NCBI GenBank assembly: GCA_009705235.1
Contig: WLCR01000086.1
Location: forward strand, 1 to 5,129
Source: Actinomycetota bacterium
GTDB taxonomy: Bacteria > Actinomycetota > Actinomycetes > Nanopelagicales > Nanopelagicaceae
DNA length: 5,129 nt
Direction of reading: 5' to 3'
A program made the translations under genes and the position numbers. The stretch's first letter is position 1. The number at the start of each line of letters is the position of its first letter. Below, one piece after another: positions 1 to 5,129 of this stretch. The notes under the pieces were generated by a model that did no database searches, was not told the DNA's origin, and worked only from the letters and a program-made list of their open reading frames with translations.

Positions 1-1
1 A

Positions 2-541
2 CCACTTGGAGCTGGCGCTGTTGGAATAGAACCCATGTGGTTTGTATTGATTCTTAGTGCGCGAGTTTTTGGAGCATCTTTTGGATTTCTCTTAGGAATG
101 ATTTCAATGTTTGCTTCTGCATTATTAACCGGTGGTATTGGCCCATGGCTTGGTTATCAGGTATTTGCAGCAGCCTGGATTGGTTTACTTGCAGGATCAT
201 TACCCAAAAAAGTTCGGGGTCATAAGGAAATCCTGTTACTTATTTGTTTCAGCATCCTCGCCTCTGGGTTTTTTGGCGTATTAATGGATCTGCAGTTTTG
301 GCCATGGGCTTTAGGCTCAAATACGCAACTGTCTTACTTACCAAATGGTGATATCACCGAGAATATCTCGCGTTTTATTACCTTTCACTGCGCGACAGCG
401 ATGGCGTGGGATATTCCACGTGCGATCTTCACCAGCATTCTCATTGCATTTACAGGAGGCGCAGTACTCTCAGCGCTGCGGAGAACGCACACGCGTGCTG
501 CATTTATGACACCAATACTTTTTAGCGAACGTGTGAAGTAA
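2..541 (+). CDS. Putative ECF transporter S component, integral membrane protein (5' end missing)
   Basis: Partial gene: the frame is open from base 2, and the 11 codons before the first ATG (35-37) read on smoothly into the first hydrophobic segment, so that ATG is probably internal and the true start lies upstream. The visible 179 residues hold about five hydrophobic segments (roughly residues 11-26, 28-46, 51-67, 75-95 and 130-157), with a polar loop of about 30 residues before the last and a short basic cytoplasmic tail. The pattern ARVFG, then FASALLTGG and GPWLGYQ, resembles S components of energy-coupling factor transporters in actinobacteria, which bind a vitamin or cofactor precursor and work with an ATPase pair and a T subunit. 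Those partners would be expected upstream. The substrate cannot be read from this fragment; a cobalamin-type substrate is only a guess. The 3' end overlaps convergent gcvT by 20 bases. The membrane-protein call is secure; the family call is moderate and rests on remembered motif similarity. Confidence 0.6.
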   Translation, partial: PLGAGAVGIEPMWFVLILSARVFGASFGFLLGMISMFASALLTGGIGPWLGYQVFAAAWIGLLAGSLPKKVRGHKEILLLICFSILASGFFGVLMDLQFWPWALGSNTQLSYLPNGDITENISRFITFHCATAMAWDIPRAIFTSILIAFTGGAVLSALRRTHTRAAFMTPILFSERVK

Positions 542-1610
542 CGAAAGGAAGTTTCACTACTTCAGATTGTGATTCCCGGCCTCTCACATCAACAATTAAC
601 TGATCCCCCACTACAACATCTTTCGAAACCAATGCAAGTGCTATTCCATGTTTTAATGTCGGTGAGAATGTTCCGCTTGTTACTACACCAATTACGTTTC
701 CTTTAGAATTTTTAACGCTCATGCCGGCTCGTGGTATTCCACGATCTAATGACTTGATGGCCACGCTTTTGCGCTCTGATGAGCCATTCTTTTGTGAAAG
801 CAATACTTCGGAGCCAATAAATGTTTCCTTATTCCAGCCAACTGCCCACGATGCGCTGGCTTCGACCGGTGAAATATCTAATGAGAGTTCATGGCCATGC
901 AATGGATATCCCATTTCCGTACGTAAAGTGTCACGTGCGCCAAGTCCACAAATTAATCCATCAAGTGGTGCGATAGCAGCAACTAACGCATCCCACACAG
1001 CTACTGCGTCCTTTGCCTTTGGTAACAGTTCATAACCCAGTTCGCCTGTGTATCCGGTGCGACACAAAATCACATCAGCCCCTGCAATATTTACATGGGC
1101 AAATGCCATGTAGTCGATATTTGTACTAATTCCTAATGCCTCTAAAACTTTAGGTGCCAAGGGTCCCTGAACTGCTAATACTGCATAATCATTATGAAGA
1201 TTTGTCACTGTGATTCCGGCTGGTGCTCGTCCTTGTAAAACAGCGACAACATCAGTTGTATTAGAGGCATTAGGAACGAGGAAGAAATCTGATTCATTAT
1301 TTCGATAAGCAATTAAGTCATCGACAACCCCACCCTGCGGTGTGCACAATAATGTGTACTGAGCGGAGCCATCTGAAATCTTTCTCAGATCATTTGTTAA
1401 GCATTGATTTAAGAAGGCAAGAGTCCCCGAACCTGTAACTGATGCTTTGCCTAAGTGGGAGACATCAAAGATTCCCACACGCTCACGGACGGCAGCATGT
1501 TCAGCCAGAACGCCAGCACCTGGGTACTCAATTGGCATCATCCAGCCACCAAAATCTGCCATTTTGGCATTGAGGTCTAAATGCTTCTGATTGAGGGGCG
1601 AAATCTTCAT
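522..1610 (-). CDS. gcvT: Aminomethyltransferase, glycine cleavage system T protein
   Basis: Encodes 362 residues, the usual length for GcvT (E. coli 364). It takes the aminomethyl group from the lipoyl arm of H protein, releases ammonia and passes the one-carbon unit to tetrahydrofolate, giving 5,10-methylene-THF in the cytosol. Visible family motifs are the N-terminal PLNQKHLDLNAKMADFGGW (5-23), DVSHLGK (49-55), GGVVDDL (93-99; D97 sits where the catalytic Asp lies by motif alignment), the folate-site GYTGELGYE (186-194), and ARDTLRTEMGYPLHGHEL (225-242). A C-terminal barrel domain follows, including GVVTSGTFSPTL. The ATG at 1610-1608 is chosen because an in-frame TAG lies just upstream (1620-1622) and the family N-terminus begins here; a weak GGTAGG (1619-1624) lies 8 bases before it. 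No gcvH or gcvP is in the window, but lpd, encoding the L protein, lies about 1.6 kb away. Transcribed divergently from pepA. Confidence 0.97.
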   Translation of the reverse strand: MKISPLNQKHLDLNAKMADFGGWMMPIEYPGAGVLAEHAAVRERVGIFDVSHLGKASVTGSGTLAFLNQCLTNDLRKISDGSAQYTLLCTPQGGVVDDLIAYRNNESDFFLVPNASNTTDVVAVLQGRAPAGITVTNLHNDYAVLAVQGPLAPKVLEALGISTNIDYMAFAHVNIAGADVILCRTGYTGELGYELLPKAKDAVAVWDALVAAIAPLDGLICGLGARDTLRTEMGYPLHGHELSLDISPVEASASWAVGWNKETFIGSEVLLSQKNGSSERKSVAIKSLDRGIPRAGMSVKNSKGNVIGVVTSGTFSPTLKHGIALALVSKDVVVGDQLIVDVRGRESQSEVVKLPFVTSHVR

Positions 1611-1638
1611 TGCACAAACCTACCAATACATCTATTAC
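1610..1638 (+). promoter_or_regulatory. Candidate pepA promoter (probably leaderless start)
   Basis: A TTGCAC hexamer (1610-1615) and TATTAC (1633-1638) are separated by exactly 17 bases. Bases 1639-1648 are all pyrimidines, so the first purine after the -10-like box is the A of the pepA ATG (1649). Together with the lack of any Shine-Dalgarno sequence, this suggests transcription starts at or within a few bases of the ATG. The -35 match is poor (3 of 6) and the box-to-start distance is slightly long, so this is a prediction from the sequence only. Confidence 0.35.
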
Positions 1639-1648
1639 CCTTCTCCTT

Positions 1649-3139
1649 ATGAGCACACTAAAGATTTCTGATGGCGTTGTAAAAGATGAGGTTTTGGTTT
1701 TAGGACTGGCCTCTACAAATTCCAAGGGTGGAATCGCAATCGAGGCTGGAGATATGGCTATCGATACCAAGGCGATTCTTTCGCAGTTGGTTGACATGGG
1801 TGCTACAGGAAAAGCAGATGAGGTTACAAAACTTCCTGGTTCTCATGTGCGTCTTATTGTCTTTACTGGTCTTGGAAAGAAATCATCGACCTACGCACAT
1901 GAAACTTTGCGTAGAGCCGCTGGAAGTGCTTCGCGCTCCTTGGCCGGAAATTCAGCAGCAACATTTTCTTTGCCAGCCAAAAATTTAGCTGAAGTAGCAG
2001 CCGTGGCAGAAGGTGCAGCTCTTGGAGCTTATTCATTTACAGAATTTCGCGGTTCAACAAAGGATGATCACAAAGCTCCTCTAAAAACCATCACAGTTCA
2101 TTCAAAGTTGGCATCATCAGCTGAAGCGAAAGCTTCAGTAGTGCGAGCCGCCGTCATCGCGAAGTACACCTACTTAGTCCGGGATTTGATCAATACTCCC
2201 CCTAGTCATTTAACTCCAGATTCCTTCACAAAGAAATTAGCTGCAGTAGTTAAGTCGGTCGGCGGTGCAAAATCTGGGTTAAAGATTCAAATATGGGATG
2301 AGAAGCAACTAAAGTCACAAGGCTTCGGCGGAATTATTGGAGTCGGTCAAGGTTCAGCGAATCCCCCACGTTTATTGCACATTTCATACACGCCTAAGGG
2401 TAAGTCCGCAAAGCGTTATGCATTTGTTGGTAAGGGAATAACTTTTGATACAGGTGGTCTAGCTCTAAAACCCGCTGCAGGTATGGAGGCTATGAAATCT
2501 GATATGAGTGGTGCGGCAGCTGTAAGTGCCGCCGTAGTTGCAATTGCCGAACTGAAATTAAATGTTGCAATCGAATGTTGGGCACCACTTGCAGAGAATA
2601 TGCCAAGTGATACGGCAACTCGTCCAAGTGACATCATCACAATCTTTGGTGGAAAGACAGTTGAAGTTCTTAACCCTGATGCTGAGGGTCGTCTTGTTTT
2701 AGCCGATGGATTAATGAAGGCACAAAGTTCAAAAAATAAATTAGATGGAATTATCGACGTTGCTACTTTGACCGGCGCGCAAGTTGTGGCACTTGGTACT
2801 CGCACAAGTGCGGTCATGACAAACAATCAAGAGTTCAGTGACGCTTTCTTACAGGTTGCTGCCCAGTGTGGTGAACAGTTCTGGCCTATGCCGTTACCAG
2901 AAGAGTTGCGTGCTTCACTTGATTCACCCGTTGCAGACCTTGCAAATATCGGGGATCGAATGGGTGGCATGTTAGTTGCCGGGCTGTTCCTCAAAGATTT
3001 CGTAAATCCAGAGCTTCCATGGCTCCACCTTGATATTGCCGGCCCTGCCTACAACGAGGCAAAACCACATGGATACACCCCAGTTGGTGGAACAGGGATA
3101 GCCCTCCGTTCACTTGTGACATTGGCCGAACAAGCGTAA
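1649..3139 (+). CDS. pepA: Leucyl aminopeptidase, peptidase family M17
   Basis: Encodes 496 residues (E. coli PepA 503). Cytosolic, normally hexameric, two-metal exopeptidase that removes N-terminal residues, preferring leucine, in peptide turnover. Residues 1 to about 160 form the divergent N-terminal domain; the rest is the catalytic domain. Expected metal ligands are visible: K262 and D267 in GKGITFDTGG, D285 in MKSDMSGAA, and D344 and E346 in NPDAEGR; catalytic K274 (ALKP) and R348 are also present. The 59-residue spacing D285-D344 equals that of E. coli D293-D352. The signature reads NPDAEGRL rather than the canonical NTDAEGRL. The ATG at 1649 is preferred because the protein then begins in typical family fashion (MSTLKISDG). 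An in-frame TTG at 1610 would add 13 residues and overlap the gcvT start codon. Neither start has a ribosome binding site, which favours a leaderless message. Divergent from gcvT; lpd follows after 86 bases. Confidence 0.96.
   Translation: MSTLKISDGVVKDEVLVLGLASTNSKGGIAIEAGDMAIDTKAILSQLVDMGATGKADEVTKLPGSHVRLIVFTGLGKKSSTYAHETLRRAAGSASRSLAGNSAATFSLPAKNLAEVAAVAEGAALGAYSFTEFRGSTKDDHKAPLKTITVHSKLASSAEAKASVVRAAVIAKYTYLVRDLINTPPSHLTPDSFTKKLAAVVKSVGGAKSGLKIQIWDEKQLKSQGFGGIIGVGQGSANPPRLLHISYTPKGKSAKRYAFVGKGITFDTGGLALKPAAGMEAMKSDMSGAAAVSAAVVAIAELKLNVAIECWAPLAENMPSDTATRPSDIITIFGGKTVEVLNPDAEGRLVLADGLMKAQSSKNKLDGIIDVATLTGAQVVALGTRTSAVMTNNQEFSDAFLQVAAQCGEQFWPMPLPEELRASLDSPVADLANIGDRMGGMLVAGLFLKDFVNPELPWLHLDIAGPAYNEAKPHGYTPVGGTGIALRSLVTLAEQA
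1655..1683 (-). promoter_or_regulatory. Candidate gcvT promoter inside the pepA 5' coding region
   Basis: Reading the minus strand, TTTACA (plus 1683-1678, 5 of 6 matches to TTGACA) is followed after 17 bases by TAGTGT (plus 1660-1655), which fits the TAnnnT pattern. The expected transcription start is near 1648, giving gcvT a leader of about 38 bases. The elements lie within the first dozen codons of pepA, because the intergenic gap is too short to hold two complete non-overlapping promoters. Prediction from pattern and spacing only. Confidence 0.35.
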
Positions 3140-3163
3140 ATCTGCACCTGAGCATTGGGAGGT

Positions 3164-3190
3164 TTGACCCTCTTTGAGGCAAGATAGGCA
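3164..3190 (+). promoter_or_regulatory. Weak candidate promoter for lpd
   Basis: TTGACC (3164-3169) is a good actinobacterial -35 element. The best following -10-like sequence is TAGGCA (3185-3190), but the spacer is only 15 bases. It lies in the 86-base gap between pepA and lpd (3140-3225), the longest non-coding stretch in the window, and no convincing terminator was found there. lpd may therefore be read both from pepA and from its own promoter. Confidence 0.25.
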
Positions 3191-3212
3191 CCTAGCCCTC
3201 ATGGGCCTTTGA

Positions 3213-3218
3213 GAGGAG
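3213..3218 (+). promoter_or_regulatory. Ribosome binding site deciding the TTG start of lpd
   Basis: GAGGAG lies 7 bases before the TTG at 3226-3228. No in-frame ATG or GTG exists at the expected N-terminus, and the FAD-binding strand begins only four codons later, so this site fixes TTG as the start. Confidence 0.85.
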
Positions 3219-3225
3219 CTGTTCA

Positions 3226-4593
3226 TTGTCTCAATTTGATCTCGTCATCCTTGGTGGTGGCAGCGGGGGTTATGCCGCAGCGTTACGCGGCTCGCAATTG
3301 GGTCTTTCAGTAGCCCTGATCGAAGCAGACAAAGTCGGCGGAACATGTTTGCACCGTGGATGTATTCCCACAAAGGCGTTACTTCATTCAGCTGAAATTG
3401 CAGATGGTGCTCGTGATGGTTCGCACTTTGGGGTTAAGTCAACTTTTGAAGGCATCGACATGGTCGGTGTTAACTCGTACAAAGATGGCGTCATCAATAA
3501 GTTGTACAAAGGATTGTCAGGATTAGTTAAGTCCCGAGGAGTCACCTTCATCGAGGGTCACGGAAAATTAGTGGCAAAAGATACAGTTGAAGTAAATGGA
3601 ACCCACTACACAGGCAAGAATGTAATTCTTGCGACAGGATCCTATGCCAAGACATTGCCTGGTCTTGAAATTGACGGAGAAAAGATCATTACTTCAGACC
3701 ACGGAACAAAGATGAACCATGTTCCAAAGAGCGTGATTGTTTTAGGTGGCGGAGTTATCGGTTGTGAATTTGCATCAGTATGGAAGTCCTTTGGCTCTGA
3801 GGTAACAATCATCGAAGGCTTGCCACATTTGATCGCTTTGGAAGATGAATCATCGAGTAAGCAGCTAGAGCGCGCATTCCGTAAGCGTGGGATTAATTTT
3901 GAATTAGGTGTTCGATTCAAGTCTGCTGAAAAGACTAAAGACGGTGTCACAGTCACACTAGAAGATGGCAAGACATTTACCGCTGAAATCCTGATGGTTT
4001 CAGTAGGTCGTGGTCCAGTTTCTTCCAACATTGGCTATGAAGAGCAAGGAATCGCGATGGATCGTGGTTATGTTCTAGTTGATGACAAATGCCGTACCAA
4101 TGTTCCAGGCATCTGGGCTGTTGGAGACTTAATCCCAACTTTGCAGTTAGCACACGTTGGTTTTGCAGAGGGAATCTTGGTTGCTGAAGAGATTGCTGGA
4201 TTAAATCCCCGAGCAATTAATTATGATGGAATTCCGCGTGTTACTTATTCAGATCCAGAAGTGGCTTCAGTTGGTTTAACCACTGCAGAGGCGAAAAAAC
4301 GCGGCCACGATGTTGTTGAGCTTTCATACGATTTGGCCGGCAACGGTAAAGCACAGATTCTCAATACCGCAGGCTCGATCAAATTAGTTGCACAAAAGGA
4401 TGGACCGATTCTTGGAGTCCACATGGTTGGTGCACGAGTTGGCGAATTGTTAGCTGAAGCAGAATTGATTTATAACTGGGAGGCACGTGCAAGTGATGTG
4501 GCTCCTTTGATCCATGCACACCCAACACTGTCAGAGGCAATGGGCGAAGCTCATATGGCTCTTGCAGGCAAACCGCTTCACGCACACGGATAA
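3226..4593 (+). CDS. lpd: Dihydrolipoyl dehydrogenase (E3 / glycine cleavage L protein)
   Basis: Encodes 455 residues, within the normal range for the family. The flavoenzyme reoxidises dihydrolipoyl groups with NAD+ for 2-oxoacid dehydrogenase complexes and for glycine cleavage. In order: FAD-binding Rossmann motif GGGSGG (10-15) ending in E33; redox-active disulphide C41 and C46 in GGTCLHRGCIPTK; NAD-binding GGGVIG (174-179) with E181, and E197 at the end of the second strand, as expected for NAD rather than NADP; second FAD motif VPGIWAVGD with D301; and the C-terminal dimer interface, where H432 and E437 in HPTLSE form the catalytic pair that acts across subunits. All key residues are intact, so an active enzyme is expected. 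The start is TTG with a strong ribosome binding site. The E2 gene begins 15 bases after the stop, so the two are surely co-transcribed. Homologous flavin disulphide reductases (mercuric reductase, mycothione reductase) are less likely given the E2 neighbour. Confidence 0.97.
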   Translation: MSQFDLVILGGGSGGYAAALRGSQLGLSVALIEADKVGGTCLHRGCIPTKALLHSAEIADGARDGSHFGVKSTFEGIDMVGVNSYKDGVINKLYKGLSGLVKSRGVTFIEGHGKLVAKDTVEVNGTHYTGKNVILATGSYAKTLPGLEIDGEKIITSDHGTKMNHVPKSVIVLGGGVIGCEFASVWKSFGSEVTIIEGLPHLIALEDESSSKQLERAFRKRGINFELGVRFKSAEKTKDGVTVTLEDGKTFTAEILMVSVGRGPVSSNIGYEEQGIAMDRGYVLVDDKCRTNVPGIWAVGDLIPTLQLAHVGFAEGILVAEEIAGLNPRAINYDGIPRVTYSDPEVASVGLTTAEAKKRGHDVVELSYDLAGNGKAQILNTAGSIKLVAQKDGPILGVHMVGARVGELLAEAELIYNWEARASDVAPLIHAHPTLSEAMGEAHMALAGKPLHAHG

Positions 4594-4595
4594 CC

Positions 4596-4601
4596 AAGGA
4601 G
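4596..4601 (+). promoter_or_regulatory. Ribosome binding site of the E2 gene
   Basis: AAGGAG lies 7 bases before the ATG at 4609, inside the 15-base gap after the lpd stop. It confirms the start of the truncated downstream gene and supports coupled expression with lpd. Confidence 0.9.
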
Positions 4602-4608
4602 AAAACAG

Positions 4609-5129
4609 ATGACATTTTCAGTAACGATGCCAGCACTTGGCGAAAGCGTTAGCGAAGGCACAGTCACTCGTTGGTTAAAAGCCGAAGGTGATCATGTCAA
4701 TGTTGATGAACCACTTCTCGAAGTTTCAACCGACAAAGTTGACACCGAGATTCCTTCACCAGTGGCAGGAATCCTTCAAAAAATTGTTGTGCAAATTGAT
4801 CAGACAGTTCCAGTGGGAGCAGAGCTGGCAATCATCTCCGACAGCGCTTCTGCACCTGATGCCGCTCCTGTTGCGGCACCAGTTGTTCAAACTCCACCGC
4901 CAGCACCTATAGCTGCTGCGCCTGTAACTCCACCACCAGCACCTTCTGTTCCAACACCAACAGGTGCAGGAACTGTAATCACTATGCCAGCACTAGGTGA
5001 AAGCGTTTCCGAAGGAACTGTAACTCGTTGGTTAAAAAATGTAGGTGACTCGGTGGCAGTTGATGAAGCATTACTAGAAGTTTCAACTGACAAAGTTGAT
5101 ACCGAAATTCCTTCACCTGTCGCAGGTAC
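4609..5129 (+). CDS. sucB: 2-oxoacid dehydrogenase E2, dihydrolipoyl acyltransferase (3' end missing)
   Basis: The gene runs off the window; 173 codons are visible. Residues 1 to about 77 form a lipoyl domain with the lipoylated lysine K43 in STDKVD. Residues 79-121 are a flexible Ala/Pro-rich linker (runs such as TPPPAP). A second lipoyl domain follows from about 122, with K162 in an identical STDKVD motif. The peripheral subunit-binding domain that docks E3 and the C-terminal catalytic domain should follow beyond the edge. Two or more lipoyl domains are typical of actinobacterial E2 (Mycobacterium DlaT, Corynebacterium AceF). In those organisms this E2 is thought to serve pyruvate dehydrogenase and, because their E1 (Kgd/OdhA) carries a fused acyltransferase domain, also the 2-oxoglutarate complex. 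The symbol sucB follows actinobacterial usage; dlaT or aceF would be equally fair, and the substrate cannot be decided from the lipoyl domains. Strong AAGGAG site; 15 bases after lpd. Confidence 0.93.
   Translation, partial: MTFSVTMPALGESVSEGTVTRWLKAEGDHVNVDEPLLEVSTDKVDTEIPSPVAGILQKIVVQIDQTVPVGAELAIISDSASAPDAAPVAAPVVQTPPPAPIAAAPVTPPPAPSVPTPTGAGTVITMPALGESVSEGTVTRWLKNVGDSVAVDEALLEVSTDKVDTEIPSPVAG
4627..4770 (+). repeat. Lipoyl-domain coding repeat, copy 1
   Basis: 48 codons (residues 7-54) match the second copy at 4984-5127, offset 357 bases. By direct comparison 43 of 48 residues are identical, while 16 codons differ only synonymously and 5 change the residue. This is an intragenic domain duplication within the E2 gene. 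Confidence 0.95.
4984..5127 (+). repeat. Lipoyl-domain coding repeat, copy 2
   Basis: Second copy (residues 126-173) of the repeat at 4627-4770. The differing residues fall at 144, 145, 148, 150 and 154, all in the segment between the conserved N-terminal strand and the lipoyl-lysine hairpin. The domain is cut by the window end. Confidence 0.95.

Noticed and set aside
35..37. ATG at 35 as the true start of the membrane protein
   Set aside because: The frame is open to the window edge, there is no ribosome binding site just upstream, and the codons before it continue the sequence expected before the first visible membrane segment.
721..1035. Plus-strand open frame of 104 codons inside gcvT
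   Set aside because: It lies wholly antisense to conserved gcvT sequence, has no ribosome binding site, and its translation shows no family resemblance.
1610..1648. TTG at 1610 as the start of pepA, adding 13 residues
   Set aside because: It overlaps the gcvT start codon, lacks a ribosome binding site, and the added residues do not resemble a PepA N-terminus; the ATG at 1649 gives a typical length.
1528..1797. Minus-strand open frame of 89 codons spanning the gcvT start and the pepA 5' end
   Set aside because: It overlaps two well-supported genes in the wrong frames and the translation has no recognisable motif.
2416..2826. Minus-strand open frame of 136 codons inside pepA
   Set aside because: It is antisense to the most conserved catalytic part of pepA; constrained codons there explain the lack of stops.
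3159..3172. GAGG-CCTC stem as a terminator after pepA
   Set aside because: It has only four base pairs with a six-base loop and no following T-run, too weak for an intrinsic terminator.
3642..4031. Minus-strand open frame of 129 codons inside lpd
   Set aside because: It is a shadow of the conserved NAD-binding region of lpd, with no ribosome binding site or domain signature.
4688..4912. Plus-strand open frame of 74 codons within the E2 gene
   Set aside because: It is in another frame than the clear lipoyl-domain protein that starts at 4609, whose frame stays open to the window end.
4887..5093. Minus-strand Gly/Ala/Val-rich open frame of 68 codons
   Set aside because: It is the antisense of the Ala/Pro-rich linker and second lipoyl domain; its low-complexity composition is a by-product of the linker.

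Overview
The window looks like core chromosome of a low-to-moderate-GC actinobacterium. The gene order, gcvT on the minus strand facing away from pepA, followed by lpd and a multi-lipoyl-domain E2 gene on the plus strand, resembles the arrangement known from Streptomyces (pepA-lpd-sucB) and Mycobacterium (gcvT divergent from pepB, with dlaT nearby). A/T-ending codons are common, intergenic gaps are very short, and pepA has no Shine-Dalgarno sequence. This would fit a streamlined lineage such as the freshwater acI group (Nanopelagicales). That placement is an inference from gene order and composition; no rRNA or other marker is present.

Layout: positions 2-541 (+) hold the 3' part of a multi-pass membrane protein resembling the substrate-binding S component of an ECF-type vitamin transporter; its start lies before the window. 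It converges with gcvT (522-1610, -), and the two genes overlap by 20 bases at their 3' ends. A 38-base gap (1611-1648) separates gcvT from the divergent pepA (1649-3139, +). After an 86-base gap comes lpd (3226-4593, +; TTG start with a strong ribosome binding site), and 15 bases later the E2 acyltransferase gene (4609 to beyond the window end, +).

How the genes relate: lpd and the E2 gene form an obvious unit. E2 carries lipoyl groups on swinging arms and Lpd (E3) reoxidises them, in the pyruvate and/or 2-oxoglutarate dehydrogenase complexes. Lpd is also the L protein of the glycine cleavage system, whose T protein is GcvT, so three of the five genes act in lipoyl-dependent chemistry. PepA is a cytosolic leucyl aminopeptidase with no obvious biochemical link to the others, although its position beside them is conserved.

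I found no mobile element, CRISPR array, RNA gene or unknown system. The points most worth a second look are the compact divergent gcvT/pepA promoter region with a probably leaderless pepA, a proline substitution in the PepA signature motif, and the two nearly identical lipoyl domains of E2.
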